Shown here: positions 16,952-25,650 of the stretch, piece after piece | Position numbering within the stretch: position 1 is the stretch's first letter | How the letters are laid out: each line of letters starts with the position of its first letter | Assembly (NCBI GenBank): GCA_003020965.1 | Contig: PXRL01000003.1 | Span: 95,346-159,345, forward strand | Length of the DNA stretch: 64,000 nucleotides | Direction: 5' to 3' | Origin: Halobacteriales archaeon QS_4_69_225 | Lineage (GTDB): Archaea > Halobacteriota > Halobacteria > Halobacteriales > Haloarculaceae | The notes under the pieces: generated by a model | What the model was told of the DNA's origin: nothing | What the model saw: the letters and a program-made list of their open reading frames with translations, nothing else | The model's database searches: none | Position numbers and translations under genes: made by a program

Positions 16952-17554
16952 CTAAACCCGGACCCAGCCGGTCGTCTCGGTCCGGCCGGGGAAGCGCCAC
17001 CGCTGGTGGGTGGTGCCGCCGCGCCGTCGGACCTCGACGACGGCGTCGACGGCCTCGAACAGCGGCTCCGGAACCGCCTCGGGCACGGCGGGAAGGTGGA
17101 AGTGAGCGACCGCACCGGCTTCCTCAGCGGCGGCATCGACCGACCGGAGCGCGGCGATGAGCGTCGGGATGTCGGTACCGTCGACGAACGGTCGGAGCGA
17201 GTCGACGCAGATCCGCGGCGTCTCGGTCGTCTCGCCGTGATCGCGCGTCGCCGCCCCGACGTCGGCGGCGAGCGCCGTGATTCCGCCCGGGGTAGGGCCG
17301 GAGGCGTCGGACGTCGCCGCGCTCCGCGTGGTGAACGGCCGTTCGATGACCTCGTCGGCCGGTTCGTCGTCGCGAACGGGGCCGTCGGTGTCGACGAAGA
17401 TGCGGTCGTCGTCGCCCTCGACGAACCGCCGGCAGACGTCGTGCTGGGCGCCGCTCGCGGCGCCGACGACCAGCACCGACCCGCCCTCGCGTCGAAGCGC
17501 CGAAAGCCCCTGCACGACGCCGGCGTCGGAGGGTGGGTTCGATTCGAATTCCAT
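16952..17554 (-). CDS. Degenerate RecA/KaiC-fold haloarchaeal protein (DUF7504-like)
   Basis: The 200-residue protein has LRREGGSVLVVGAASGAQHDV where a P-loop would be, but the GKT is replaced, a middle GGITALAADVGAATRDHGET and RICVDSLRPFVDGTDIPTL resembling a Walker B strand, and a C-terminal strand DAVVEVRRRGG. It matches a haloarchaeal family of KaiC-like proteins without ATP-binding residues, role unknown and possibly in signalling. ATG 17554 lies about 32 nt from the shared palindromic TATA box. Confidence 0.65.
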   Translation of the reverse strand: MEFESNPPSDAGVVQGLSALRREGGSVLVVGAASGAQHDVCRRFVEGDDDRIFVDTDGPVRDDEPADEVIERPFTTRSAATSDASGPTPGGITALAADVGAATRDHGETTETPRICVDSLRPFVDGTDIPTLIAALRSVDAAAEEAGAVAHFHLPAVPEAVPEPLFEAVDAVVEVRRRGGTTHQRWRFPGRTETTGWVRV

Positions 17555-17581
17555 TGTTCTTGGTATAAAATAAACCCGATG

Positions 17582-17589
17582 ATTTATAA
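17582..17589. promoter_or_regulatory. Palindromic TATA box shared by divergent genes
   Basis: tttataaa is its own reverse complement. It lies about 31 nt from the minus-strand start 17554 and predicts a plus-strand start site near 17613, giving a roughly 28-nt leader before ATG 17642. Confidence 0.5.
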
Positions 17590-17641
17590 ACATTCTGGGC
17601 AGCTTCAGTATCGTTATGAGCCTCGACTACACACGCGTCGC

Positions 17642-18325
17642 ATGGACGACAGAGACAACCTCGAGGCGTCCGTCCGGGAGCTGACGGCGACGCTCGAGGA
17701 GCTGCGGTCGGAGCTGCGCGACCCGCCGGCCCGCACCGGCCCGCTCGGGTTGCCGCGGCCGCCGTCGCCGGGAGAGCTCCTCCGGTTCACCGAGCAGTAC
17801 ACCATCCCGGCGCTCATCTCGCTGCTCGAGGCGAACGTCCGTCTGTTGGAGCTGCTGGCGGCCGCGCTGCGGGTGGCCGACGGCCGACCCATCGAGGCGA
17901 CCGAAGAGTTGGCCGACGCCGGCGGCCGGCTGGAGGCCGTCCGCGCCGGGGGTCGTGAGGGCGTGGCCGCCGCGAGCCGGGCGACCCTCCGGCGGCTCGA
18001 CGACGCGCTGGCGGAGCTGCAGACGGCCGCCGAGGGCGGCACGCCCGACGACCCGGAGGTTCGGCGGCTGCTGTCGCGAGCCCGCGAGCTCCGCTCGGAG
18101 GTGGACGAGCGGTTGGCGAAGGCGGAGGCGGAGGCGGAATCGGCGTCGGCCGATGGGACGACCGGGGCGGTCGAGGTCGACGTCGACGGGCCCGACGGGT
18201 CGGACGACGACGAGACAGACGAGCAGGCGTCGGACGACGTCGCCGTCGACGTCGACGAGGAACTCGAGACCATCCGGCGGCAGGTCGACGGCCCGGACGA
18301 CGACGAGCCGGACGACGACGGCTGA
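17642..18325 (+). CDS. Haloarchaeal coiled-coil protein (DUF7547-like), acidic C terminus
   Basis: The 227-residue protein starts with a coiled coil (NLEASVRELTATLEELRSEL), then a Pro-rich linker and GELLRFTEQYTIPALISLLE, EANVRLLELLAAALRVADGR helices, a second helical hairpin to about residue 165, and a disordered Asp-rich tail. No catalytic motif. I recall this architecture as a conserved haloarchaeal family of unknown function; the DUF number is from memory. It is divergent from the RecA-like gene, from which it is separated by the palindromic TATA. Confidence 0.65.
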   Translation: MDDRDNLEASVRELTATLEELRSELRDPPARTGPLGLPRPPSPGELLRFTEQYTIPALISLLEANVRLLELLAAALRVADGRPIEATEELADAGGRLEAVRAGGREGVAAASRATLRRLDDALAELQTAAEGGTPDDPEVRRLLSRARELRSEVDERLAKAEAEAESASADGTTGAVEVDVDGPDGSDDDETDEQASDDVAVDVDEELETIRRQVDGPDDDEPDDDG

Positions 18326-18334
18326 CCGGCCGCC

Positions 18335-18688
18335 TCAGACCGGCTCGAATCGGTAACCGTCCCACGACTGGCTCTCCTGCTCGCGGAGACAGACCGACGG
18401 GTCCCGCAGCTCCTCGCAGGGGACCGGCCGCACCTCGTCGCCGATCTCGACGTCGGCCGTCGTCAGTTGGCCGATCGCCCGGACGCCGGTCCCGTCGACG
18501 TCGAACTCGACGATCGCGAGGGCGTTCGGCTCCCGGACGCCGGGCGGCGTCGCGTGCGAGACCGTCCAGGTCACCACCTCCGCTGTGTGGTCGGTCAGAT
18601 CGACCGTCCCGACGGGTTCGTCGCCGTCCGGCCCGACCGGATGACCCGGGTGGCCGACGGAACCGTCCGCGTAGCGGTAGGCCTCCAT
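18335..18688 (-). CDS. DUF35 OB-fold acyl-CoA-binding partner of thiolase
   Basis: The 117-residue protein has a C-terminal OB-fold (VVTWTVSHATPPGVREPNAL, IVEFDVDGTGVRAIGQL, GDEVRPVPCEELRD). DUF35 proteins are obligatory partners of archaeal thiolases, binding the CoA moiety. The N-terminal zinc ribbon of full DUF35 proteins is absent here: no CxxC pair is seen. ATG 18688 overlaps the thiolase stop by one base, so the two are coupled and very probably form a complex. Confidence 0.82.
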   Translation of the reverse strand: MEAYRYADGSVGHPGHPVGPDGDEPVGTVDLTDHTAEVVTWTVSHATPPGVREPNALAIVEFDVDGTGVRAIGQLTTADVEIGDEVRPVPCEELRDPSVCLREQESQSWDGYRFEPV

Positions 18689-19839
18689 CACCGCCCCTCC
18701 AGAACGGCGACGGTGACGCAGTTGCCGAAGCCGCCGACGTTGCACGCCAGCCCGACGTCGGCGCCGACGCCCCGCTCGCCGGCCGTGTCGGTCACCTGCC
18801 TGTATATCTCGTGGCCCTGGGCGACGCCGGTCGCCCCCAGCGGGTGGCCCTTGGACTTCAGCCCGCCGGACGTGTTGACCGGCAGCTCCCCGTCGCGGTC
18901 GGTCCGGCCGGCCTCGACCGCCCGCCAGGCCTCGCCCTCCGGCGCGAACCCCAGCGCCTCCATCTGGAGGAACTCGAGGATGGTGAACATGTCGTGGAGT
19001 TCGGCCACGTCGACGTCGTCGGGGTCGCGGCCGGCCATCTGGAGGGTGTCGCGGCCGGCGTCGGCGACGGCGCTCATCCGCGTCGGCTCCGCCCGCTCGT
19101 GGACGACGTGCGTGTCGGTCGCCCCGGCGATGCCCGTGATCACGGCATAATCGTCGGCGTACTCCGCGGCCCGGTCGGCGGGACAGAACAGCAGCGCCGC
19201 GGCGCCGTCGGTCACCGGACAGAAGTCGTAGAGCCGCAGCGGGTCGGCCACCATCGGCGATTCCATGGCCGTCTCGACGTCGATCTCCTCCTGGAACTGC
19301 GCGTGGGGGTTCAGCGCGCCGTTTGCGTGGTTCTTGACGGCGACCCGCGCGAGGCTCTCCCGGGGAGCGTCGTACCGTTCGAGGTAGCGTCGCGCCGTCA
19401 GCCCGGCGAACGACGGCAGCGTCAGGCCGTGTTTGTACTCGACGGGGTGGGTGAGCGAGGCAATGACGTCGGTCGACTCGCCGGTCGTCCGGTGGGTCAT
19501 CTTCTCGCCGCCGACCAGCAGCGTCAGCTCCGAGGCACCGCTGGCGACGGACTGCCAGGCGGCGTAGATGCCGGCCCCGCCGGAGGCCGACGTCTGGTCG
19601 ACCCGCTGGGTGTAGGCCGGCACCGCCCCGAGGTCGGACGCAAGAGCGTTGGAGACGCCCGTCTGGCCCTCGAACTCGCCGCTGGCCATGTTGGCGACGT
19701 ACAGGTGGTCGACGGCCTCCGGCGGGACGGTCGCGTCCTCGAGACACGCCGCGCCCGCCTCCACGAGCAGTTCCCGAATCCACGCCTCGCGCCGGCCGAA
19801 CTCCGTCATCGAGGCGCCGACGACGGCTACGTCGGTCAT
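18688..19839 (-). CDS. SCP2-type thiolase (acetyl-CoA acetyltransferase family)
   Basis: The 383-residue thiolase-fold protein has NMASGEFEGQTGVSNALASD, VDQTSASGGAGIYAAWQSVA, LHDMFT, SKGHPLGATGVAQGH and LACNVGGFGNC. The His and second Cys sites are present, but the position that normally carries the acyl-accepting Cys (CASGG) reads SASGG, so the usual covalent chemistry may not operate or the residue may lie elsewhere. With its DUF35 partner it probably acts in acyl-CoA condensation or cleavage. Substrate unknown. Confidence 0.85.
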   Translation of the reverse strand: MTDVAVVGASMTEFGRREAWIRELLVEAGAACLEDATVPPEAVDHLYVANMASGEFEGQTGVSNALASDLGAVPAYTQRVDQTSASGGAGIYAAWQSVASGASELTLLVGGEKMTHRTTGESTDVIASLTHPVEYKHGLTLPSFAGLTARRYLERYDAPRESLARVAVKNHANGALNPHAQFQEEIDVETAMESPMVADPLRLYDFCPVTDGAAALLFCPADRAAEYADDYAVITGIAGATDTHVVHERAEPTRMSAVADAGRDTLQMAGRDPDDVDVAELHDMFTILEFLQMEALGFAPEGEAWRAVEAGRTDRDGELPVNTSGGLKSKGHPLGATGVAQGHEIYRQVTDTAGERGVGADVGLACNVGGFGNCVTVAVLEGR

Positions 19840-19932
19840 GTCCGGGCATCTCGTGGGACGTGCCTAAGCGTTGGGGACCGTCGGTCGGGGCCGTCCGGGA
19901 GCGCAAGGTACTTTTGGCCTCCCTAAACAGCT

Positions 19933-19980
19933 ATGAACGATGGGAGCCGAGACGCCGGCCGCGGCGAGCCGCCGAGGTGA
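19933..19980 (+). CDS. Possible 15-codon leader peptide before the ABC ATPase
   Basis: ATG 19933 encodes MNDGSRDAGRGEPPR and stops at TGA 19978-19980, overlapping the GTG (19977) of the next gene. A tacttttgg run about 24 nt upstream could be its promoter. It could be a real leader coupling translation to the ATPase or a chance frame. Confidence 0.25.
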   Translation: MNDGSRDAGRGEPPR

Positions 19981-21125
19981 GGGCCGTGTCTAGCGAACTC
20001 CTCGAACGCTTCCCGGAGGCGACCGACGACGCCCGGACGCACGGGGAGTCGGTGCTCGAACTCGACGGACTGGAAAAGTCCTACGACGGGACGTCGGTGA
20101 TTCGGGAGCTGTCGCTTTCGGTGTACGACGGCGAGCTGCTGACCCTGCTCGGGCCGTCGGGCTGCGGGAAGACGACGACGCTGCGGCTCATCGCCGGGCT
20201 GGAACGGCCCGACGCCGGAGCGGTACGGATCGGCGAGGAGACGGTCTCCGGGGCGGGCTTCACCCCACCGGAGGACCGCGACGTCGGCGTCGTCTTCCAG
20301 GAGTTCGCCCTCTTTCCGCACCTCACCGCACGGGAGAACGTCGCCTTCGGCATCGACGACTGGGCGGAGCCGGAGCGGCGCCGGCGGGTCGACGAACTGC
20401 TGGAGCTGGTCGGGCTGGCCGACCACGACGACAAGCCGCCCGAGGAGCTGTCCGGCGGCCAACAGCAGCGGATCGCGCTGGCCCGGTCGCTGGCGCCGGA
20501 GCCGAGCCTGCTGCTGCTCGACGAGCCGTTCTCGAACCTCGACGTCGACACGCGGGTGCGGATGCGCGAGGAGGTACGAGAGATACTGAAGGCCGCCGGC
20601 GTCACCGCCATCTCCGTCACCCACGACCAGGAGGAGGCGATGTCCATCTCCGACCGCGTCGCCGTGATGAGCGACGGCCGCATCGAGCAGGTCGGGACGC
20701 CGGAGGCCGTCTTCCAGCAGCCGGCCTCTCGGTTCGTCGCCGACTTCCTCGGCCACGCCTCCTTCGTCTCCGGCCGGCTCGCCGACGGCCGCGTCGAAAC
20801 GCCGCTCGGCTGCGTCCCGTTCGACCGCGTCGACGGCCTCACCGAGGAGTACCGCGGCACCGAGGTCGACCTGATGGTCCGGCCGGACGACGTCCGCGCC
20901 GAGGCGACGACGACCGACCCCGACGGCGAGATCGTCCACCGGCGGTACCTCGGGCCGACTGTCCTCTACCGCGTCGAACTCGAATCCGGCGATGTCGTCG
21001 GCTGCATGCACAACCACGACGACGAGGTCTCGCTCGACGACCACGTTCGCGTGCGGCTGGACGCCGACCACGACCTCGCCTGGTTCCCGACGGACCGAGA
21101 GACGCCACCCGACGGCACGCGGTGA
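19977..21125 (+). CDS. ABC transporter ATP-binding protein (PotA/FbpC/ThiQ-like), lone
   Basis: The product is about 382 residues: LGPSGCGKTTTLRLIAGLER (Walker A), ELSGGQQQRIALARSL (signature), SLLLLDEPFSNLD (Walker B) and SVTHDQEEAMSISDRV (H-loop), followed by a TOBE-like domain of about 130 residues. The RFVADFLGHASFVSG segment is typical of iron, polyamine or thiamine importers. No permease or binding-protein gene is adjacent, so its partners are elsewhere or it is orphaned. The start is uncertain: GTG 19977 or GTG 19986; longer readings overlap the thiolase promoter. Confidence 0.85.
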   Translation: MRAVSSELLERFPEATDDARTHGESVLELDGLEKSYDGTSVIRELSLSVYDGELLTLLGPSGCGKTTTLRLIAGLERPDAGAVRIGEETVSGAGFTPPEDRDVGVVFQEFALFPHLTARENVAFGIDDWAEPERRRRVDELLELVGLADHDDKPPEELSGGQQQRIALARSLAPEPSLLLLDEPFSNLDVDTRVRMREEVREILKAAGVTAISVTHDQEEAMSISDRVAVMSDGRIEQVGTPEAVFQQPASRFVADFLGHASFVSGRLADGRVETPLGCVPFDRVDGLTEEYRGTEVDLMVRPDDVRAEATTTDPDGEIVHRRYLGPTVLYRVELESGDVVGCMHNHDDEVSLDDHVRVRLDADHDLAWFPTDRETPPDGTR

Positions 21126-21323
21126 CACGGACTTTCTGAGTTTTCTCCCGATTGTCGTACGACACGGACGCCGCGGTGACCGGGACTCGGCGGCAATTCT
21201 CACTACCTCGGACACGTAATTCGGAGACTGACGCGGGACAGACGGACCCGGGTCTGGAATCGCTGGGACGCCCGATCTACCCCTATTTTGCCGATCACTG
21301 GACTCTCGGCCCCGCCGCATCGA

Positions 21324-21349
21324 TTCGATATATCAGCATATGATTTACG
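21324..21349 (+). repeat. 26-nt repeat, copy 1 (3' of the M48 pseudogene)
   Basis: Begins ttcgatatatcagcatatga and ends tttacg. Identical at 20 of 26 positions to copy 2 (22978-23003) and in the same orientation. See the finding on the recombinase-flanking repeat. Confidence 0.5.
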
Positions 21350-21368
21350 TGTCACCGAAGAGCCGGAC

Positions 21369-22516
21369 TCACCGCTCCGTCTCGACGGATTCGGTCATCG
21401 ATCCGAGATGTTCGACCCGTATCTCGACCGGCGAATGGGTCCGGAACGACCCGGTCGCGACGCCGGGCTCCGGCGGCGGAATGTCCATAGCTGCGACCGA
21501 GCGCTCTCACTCCCGGACGTCGGTCTCGGGTCTGTCCCGCGCCTCGGTCAGCCGTTCGAGGGCACTCGCGAGTGCCGCTGGCGACCCGGTCAGTTCGGCC
21601 GCCGCGACGTCGGTTACGCTCTCGCGCCCGCGGAACGGTACCGCGGCACCGAACTGTCCGTACCGCTTCAGTAATTTGGACACCAGGCTCCAGAACCGGT
21701 CTTCGAGGTCGGCTCCTCCCGGATCCACTCGTCGGCCGCCAGCACCGGTCCGAGGGCCGCACCCATCACCCGGCCGTTGCCGCTGGCCAGGTGGGCGACC
21801 TCGCGGGCAAGTGCCGCCTCCAGTTCCGCCTCCGGGAGCGCACCGACCGGCCCCAACGACATCAGCAGAACGTCGTTCCCGCCGCCGACGGTCATCGATT
21901 CCGGCCGCTCAGAGTCGACGACCCGGACGGACGGCTCCAGCACGTCGGCCAGCCGAGCCAGCCGGCGGACCGTCGAGGCGACCTGTGATTCGGTGTGCCC
22001 CAGCAGACCACCGTCCACGACGGTTCGGGGTCCGGAGATCCTGGATTCTGCTTTCGACTTCTCGAACCATCGTCCGGACAGCGAGGCCGTCGAAGGCGAC
22101 CGCGAGAAGCAGGAGGCCGGCCGACACCGACGGCCGCGCGATTACCGCGGCGCACGTCCCGATGACCACCGTGTAGAGACAGCCGAGAACCGCCGCAACG
22201 ACCACGATCCCCGGGGTCGTCCGTGGCAGCGGGCGCTCAAATCGGGGTCGCGCCCGGACCGCTGACCACCCGCGGACGGCCCCGACGCCGACGGCGAGTC
22301 CGGCCGCCGCGACGGCTACCGGCGGGAACGGGATCACCGCCGAGACGCGAGACAGTAATGTGAGCCTCGTGACGACCGATTGGAACGGTTCCGCGAGCAC
22401 GAGTCCAAGCCCCTCGTCCAGCACGCCAATGACGGGTCGACGAGGGCCAAGGTGAGGGGGATGTACGACGCGACAGCCATGCGAATGAGAAGGGACGCGC
22501 GGAGCCGGAGGTCCAT
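21369..22516 (-). pseudogene. M48-family (HtpX-like) metallopeptidase, multiply broken
   Basis: Pieces of one membrane peptidase appear in order in changing frames: the N terminus MDLRLRASLLIRMAVASYIP (22516), a two-helix middle ending ESRIQDLRTPNRRG, then RLARLADVLEPSVRVVD and ELEAALAREVAHLASGNGRV, and finally LVSKLLKRYGQFGAAVPF to TDVRE, a TGA at 21507-21509, and SFRTHSPVEIRVEHLGSM to 21369. That is about three frameshifts plus an in-frame stop. The HExxH zinc motif reads REVAH, so a ligand was also lost. M48 proteases degrade misfolded membrane proteins; this copy cannot. Confidence 0.8.
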
Positions 22517-22977
22517 CTACGGTCTCCGCTGTGCGGGAGCGGTCGCTCGATTGTCGCTACCGCCGACGGTCCCGGAGCCGCACTCGCCTCCCGAGAGATA
22601 TCCGATCGCTTCCCTCGTCGGCTCGACCCCGGCCCGAAGACGACGGCCTGCCGCATCAGTCGGCCAGGTGCGACGCGCAGTACGTCCGTCCGCGTCTGCT
22701 GCGCCGCCGTCGTACCGTCCCGGATACACCGCGACCGGTGGTTCGTCGGGAGCCCCGCTACACGGCACCCGGGGAGCATTCCACGCTCGTTCGCACGTAT
22801 TGCGAGCCTTGCAACTAACGCAACTGAGTGGTTTTTCTCTACGGGGTCGGAGCAGTCCGCCGAGTGCCGGCGTTCGGTCACCCGCCGTCGGAACGCGGGT
22901 CACCGCGGCGACAGAAGTGAGAAACGTTCGGAAGCGACTCTGTCCAGGGGTTCAGTCACCTCGATCGTACACCGCTT

Positions 22978-23003
22978 TTTGATATAGCAGCATGCAGTTT
23001 ACG
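22978..23003 (+). repeat. 26-nt repeat, copy 2
   Basis: Begins tttgatatagcagcatgcag and ends tttacg. Matches copy 3 (25529-25554, inverted) at 22 of 26 positions, with gatatagcagcatg identical. Confidence 0.55.
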
Positions 23004-23101
23004 AACTGCTGACGCGATGGATTCTGTCGATCAAAAGTATAATATATGCGACTTTTAATGGGGAGATTCAGGCGGTGTATATAAGCAGAGACGGTAGCCG
23101 G

Positions 23102-23236
23102 CTAAGTATCGAGTCCGATCGCCGGACCGAGTCCGTCGGGGTAATACCCGGTACCCATTGTTTCTTTCACAGCAGTCTCAAGTCGGGACTGCAGGCCTGC
23201 AAGTCGTTCGAGTCCATTGCTCTCGAGTGCCGTCAT
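23102..23236 (-). CDS. Possible 44-residue protein
   Basis: ATG 23236 opens a frame reading MTALESNGLERLAGLQSRLE and ending GTGYYPDGLGPAIGLDT. The composition (Glu, Leu, Gly rich; amphipathic first half) is more protein-like than anything else nearby. No homologue recognised; it could be a surviving gene or a remnant. Confidence 0.3.
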   Translation of the reverse strand: MTALESNGLERLAGLQSRLETAVKETMGTGYYPDGLGPAIGLDT

Positions 23237-23857
23237 GCAGCGGCCCTGCCGTCGTCTCGGTGACTCGCGGCCGGTGCGGCAGCAGGTAACTGCCGGCAGC
23301 CAAAGAGACGGCAGCAGGCTGCCGTCGGAACGAACGCCCTCTGATCCCACGTTGAGGACGCGGAGCAGTCGGTCAAGAGACGACGCTCGTCCTACCGGAC
23401 GGAAGCGAAGCTGATGCACTCGGTACGCACGACCGGGGCGCCGACAGCGGACACCCGGTGACACCACGGCGTGGTACCGTTGGTATCAAGAGGCGACCGA
23501 CGCTACCGCGAATCCAGGACTTCGCGCCCGCGCTGAAACGGAAATAACGACAAGTCACGGACCACCGGCGGCGCATTGGACCGCTCGCGTCTTTGATCCG
23601 CTCTTCGTCGGCCGTCACATCGAGTCGATGATGGGTACCGTGTGGGCCATCCCCGCCGGTCGGCCTGCAGCTGCCGTACCGATACACCCGGGACTGGATC
23701 TGATATTTCTCGTGTATCGCTCAATCTAAATCCACGCACTTTACTTTTGTCGATATTCATCACTTTCGCCGCCGGCTGAGGGATCAGTTCGATCGATAAA
23801 GGCCCTTATCGAGGTGTCTGACGTAGATTGATATGCCATCAGTTCGTCACCTCATGT

Positions 23858-24241
23858 ATGAACGGCGACCGGGTTTCGGTCCAGACGTACGTGCCGGCCG
23901 GCCAGCGGGACCGCTGGCGCGAGGAGGCCGAAGGACTCGACATGAGCCAGGCGGAGTACGTCCGGACGATGGTACAGGCGGGGCGGCGAGGGTTCGACCT
24001 CGCCGACGAGGGCGACGAACCCACGTCTCCGGACGCAACCCCGGGGGTCGACGGGTTGAAGAGTCGGGTTCTCGCGGTGCTCGAAGAGCAGGGTGCCGCA
24101 GACTGGGACGCTCTCCTCGCCGGCGTAACCGACGACATCGAAGAGCGACTCGATGAGACCCTCGAGGAACTCCAGGATGAAAATCGGGTCCTGCACAGCG
24201 GCCGACAGGGCGGCTACACGGTGGTGGAGGATGGGCGTTGA
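23858..24241 (+). CDS. DUF5805 family protein
   Basis: The 127-residue protein has an N-terminal ribbon-helix-helix-like part (RVSVQTYVPAGQRDRW, LDMSQAEYVRTMVQAGRRGF) and a C-terminal winged-helix-like part (LKSRVLAVLEEQGAADWDAL, ending GRQGGYTVVEDGR). DUF5805 genes lie directly before a tyrosine recombinase in many haloarchaea; DNA binding and a regulatory or accessory role in recombination are likely from the fold. Start ATG 23858 (MNGDRVSVQTY). Its stop lies inside the start of the recombinase gene. Confidence 0.8.
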   Translation: MNGDRVSVQTYVPAGQRDRWREEAEGLDMSQAEYVRTMVQAGRRGFDLADEGDEPTSPDATPGVDGLKSRVLAVLEEQGAADWDALLAGVTDDIEERLDETLEELQDENRVLHSGRQGGYTVVEDGR

Positions 24242-25250
24242 CGACCGGGCGGCGTCGCCGCGGCCCGACGACCCGATCGGGTCCTTCCTACAGGAGATGA
24301 CCTTCCACGGCCGCAGCGACCGCACCCGGTCGGCATACGAGCGCGTCCTCCGGGACTTCGAGGCGTCGGTCGGCGGCGATCTCGGGGCGGTCGACCGCCG
24401 GGAGTGCATGGCGTGGGTCCACTCGATCCGCGAGGACCACGCCGACAGCACCGTCGCCTCGTACGCCTCCTACGTCCACCGGTTCTACGCCTACATGACG
24501 CAGGTCGGGGTCTACGAGTCGAATCCGATGGGACTCGTCACCGAGGAGATGGACGAATCCATCGACGCCGACCCCGCACGACGGGAGATCGCCGTCCCGG
24601 AGATGCGGTCGTTCGTCGCGTCGCTCGGCCACCCCCTCGAGCGGGCACTCGTCGGAACGCTGTTGAAGACCGGAATCCGCGTCGGGGAGTGCTGCAACCT
24701 CGACCTGCGGGACCTCAACCTCGAGGACCCGGAGGTGCGGGCGGCGTACCCCGGTCCGCGCGGTGCCCTCGAGGGGCGATCGGACTCGCTGTTCGTCGCC
24801 GGCGAGCCGGCGAGGGGCGAGACGTACAACGGCGAGGAGCGGACCGCCTCGAACAAGCGAAAGCGCGACACCGTCGTCCCGGTCGACGACGAGCTGAAGC
24901 GGCTGCTGAAGACGTGGCTCGCGATCCGGCCGGACACCGACTCGTCGGCGCTTTTCTGTTCGACGAGCGAGTGGGGCAAGCGGGCGACGCCCTCGATGGT
25001 CCGGTCGGTCGTCGCCGACCGCGCAGCCGAGCGGGGTTGGCACCGGACCGGCGGTGACGCCGCCGAGAACGTCACCCCACATTACTTCCGGCACTTCTTC
25101 ACCACCCACCTCCGGGACAGAACCGGCGACAGGGGCGTCGTAAAGTACCTCCGCGGGGACGTAGCGACCGACATCATCGACACGTACACCCACAACTGGG
25201 GCGACCGGGTGCGGGCGGTCTACGAGGCGAACATCTACTCGCTGCTGTGA
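24231..25250 (+). CDS. Tyrosine recombinase/integrase (XerC/D-like)
   Basis: The 339-residue protein has an N-terminal SAM-like core-binding domain (TRSAYERVLRDFEASVGGDL, YASYVHRFYAYM) and a catalytic domain with the expected residues: R150 in TGIRVGE, Lys near 211 in SNKRKRD, H284 and R287 in HYFRHFF, and Tyr319 in DTYTHNWGD. It should cut and rejoin DNA at specific sites. ATG 24231 overlaps the DUF5805 end, so the genes are coupled. No tRNA target or phage genes are nearby; it may be a resident chromosomal recombinase or the remainder of an element. Confidence 0.88.
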   Translation: MGVDDRAASPRPDDPIGSFLQEMTFHGRSDRTRSAYERVLRDFEASVGGDLGAVDRRECMAWVHSIREDHADSTVASYASYVHRFYAYMTQVGVYESNPMGLVTEEMDESIDADPARREIAVPEMRSFVASLGHPLERALVGTLLKTGIRVGECCNLDLRDLNLEDPEVRAAYPGPRGALEGRSDSLFVAGEPARGETYNGEERTASNKRKRDTVVPVDDELKRLLKTWLAIRPDTDSSALFCSTSEWGKRATPSMVRSVVADRAAERGWHRTGGDAAENVTPHYFRHFFTTHLRDRTGDRGVVKYLRGDVATDIIDTYTHNWGDRVRAVYEANIYSLL

Positions 25251-25650
25251 CTATTCGGGTCCGTGCTCTCGGCGCGGTCGGCGTCGCACCCGTGTGAGCA
25301 CGGTACCGCGGGAGTCGGGTCACAGTCGTCTGAACTACTGTGGTCGGAGCCACCGCCGAATGGACCGCAGCGAGCCCGTAGCCGACCCGCGCTCGGCACG
25401 TCGCGTCGCTTCCTCCGGTCGACACGGCGTCGATCGAACCGCCGTTCGATGCGTACTGCCTCGATAGCGCGGGAGTTCTGGTTGCATTTCTGACTATTTG
25501 GCGAGCGACCCGGGTCACTCGTCGAACGCATAAACCACATGCTGCTATATCGAATTGGACGGCGGGCGTCAGCCGGGTCGAAAATCGCGATCCGGCCTCA
25601 GAGAGCGTCAGCCACGGCCTGACGGGCGACTCTGAGACACCGTGGGCCCG
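25251..25650. other. Intergenic stretch with repeat copy 3
   Basis: About 400 bases after the recombinase stop. It holds the inverted repeat copy at 25529-25554 and a short inverted pair around ggcctcagagagcgtcagcc near 25595. No gene or RNA recognised. Confidence 0.5.
25529..25554 (-). repeat. 26-nt repeat, copy 3 (inverted)
   Basis: On the minus strand it begins ttcgatatagcagcatgtgg and ends tttatg. With copy 2 it brackets the DUF5805-recombinase pair in opposite orientation. Confidence 0.55.

Larger units (their letters stand above)
22517..23857. other. Gene-poor stretch between the M48 pseudogene and the recombinase pair
   Basis: About 1.3 kb with no convincing gene apart from one possible 44-codon frame (23102-23236, minus). 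Open frames here have Arg/Ser/Pro-rich, non-haloarchaeal composition. It contains repeat copy 2 (22978-23003) and AT-rich, promoter-like runs at 23036-23050 and 23076-23084. It looks like decayed DNA. Confidence 0.55.

Noticed and set aside
22517..22903. Open frames upstream of the M48 pseudogene (up to 200 codons on either strand)
   Set aside because: Ser/Arg/Pro-rich with several unrelated overlapping frames and no motif; better explained as decayed or non-coding DNA.
24231..25250. Complete provirus or integrative element around the recombinase
   Set aside because: No capsid, packaging, replication or tRNA att site is nearby; only the DUF5805-recombinase pair and short repeats are seen.
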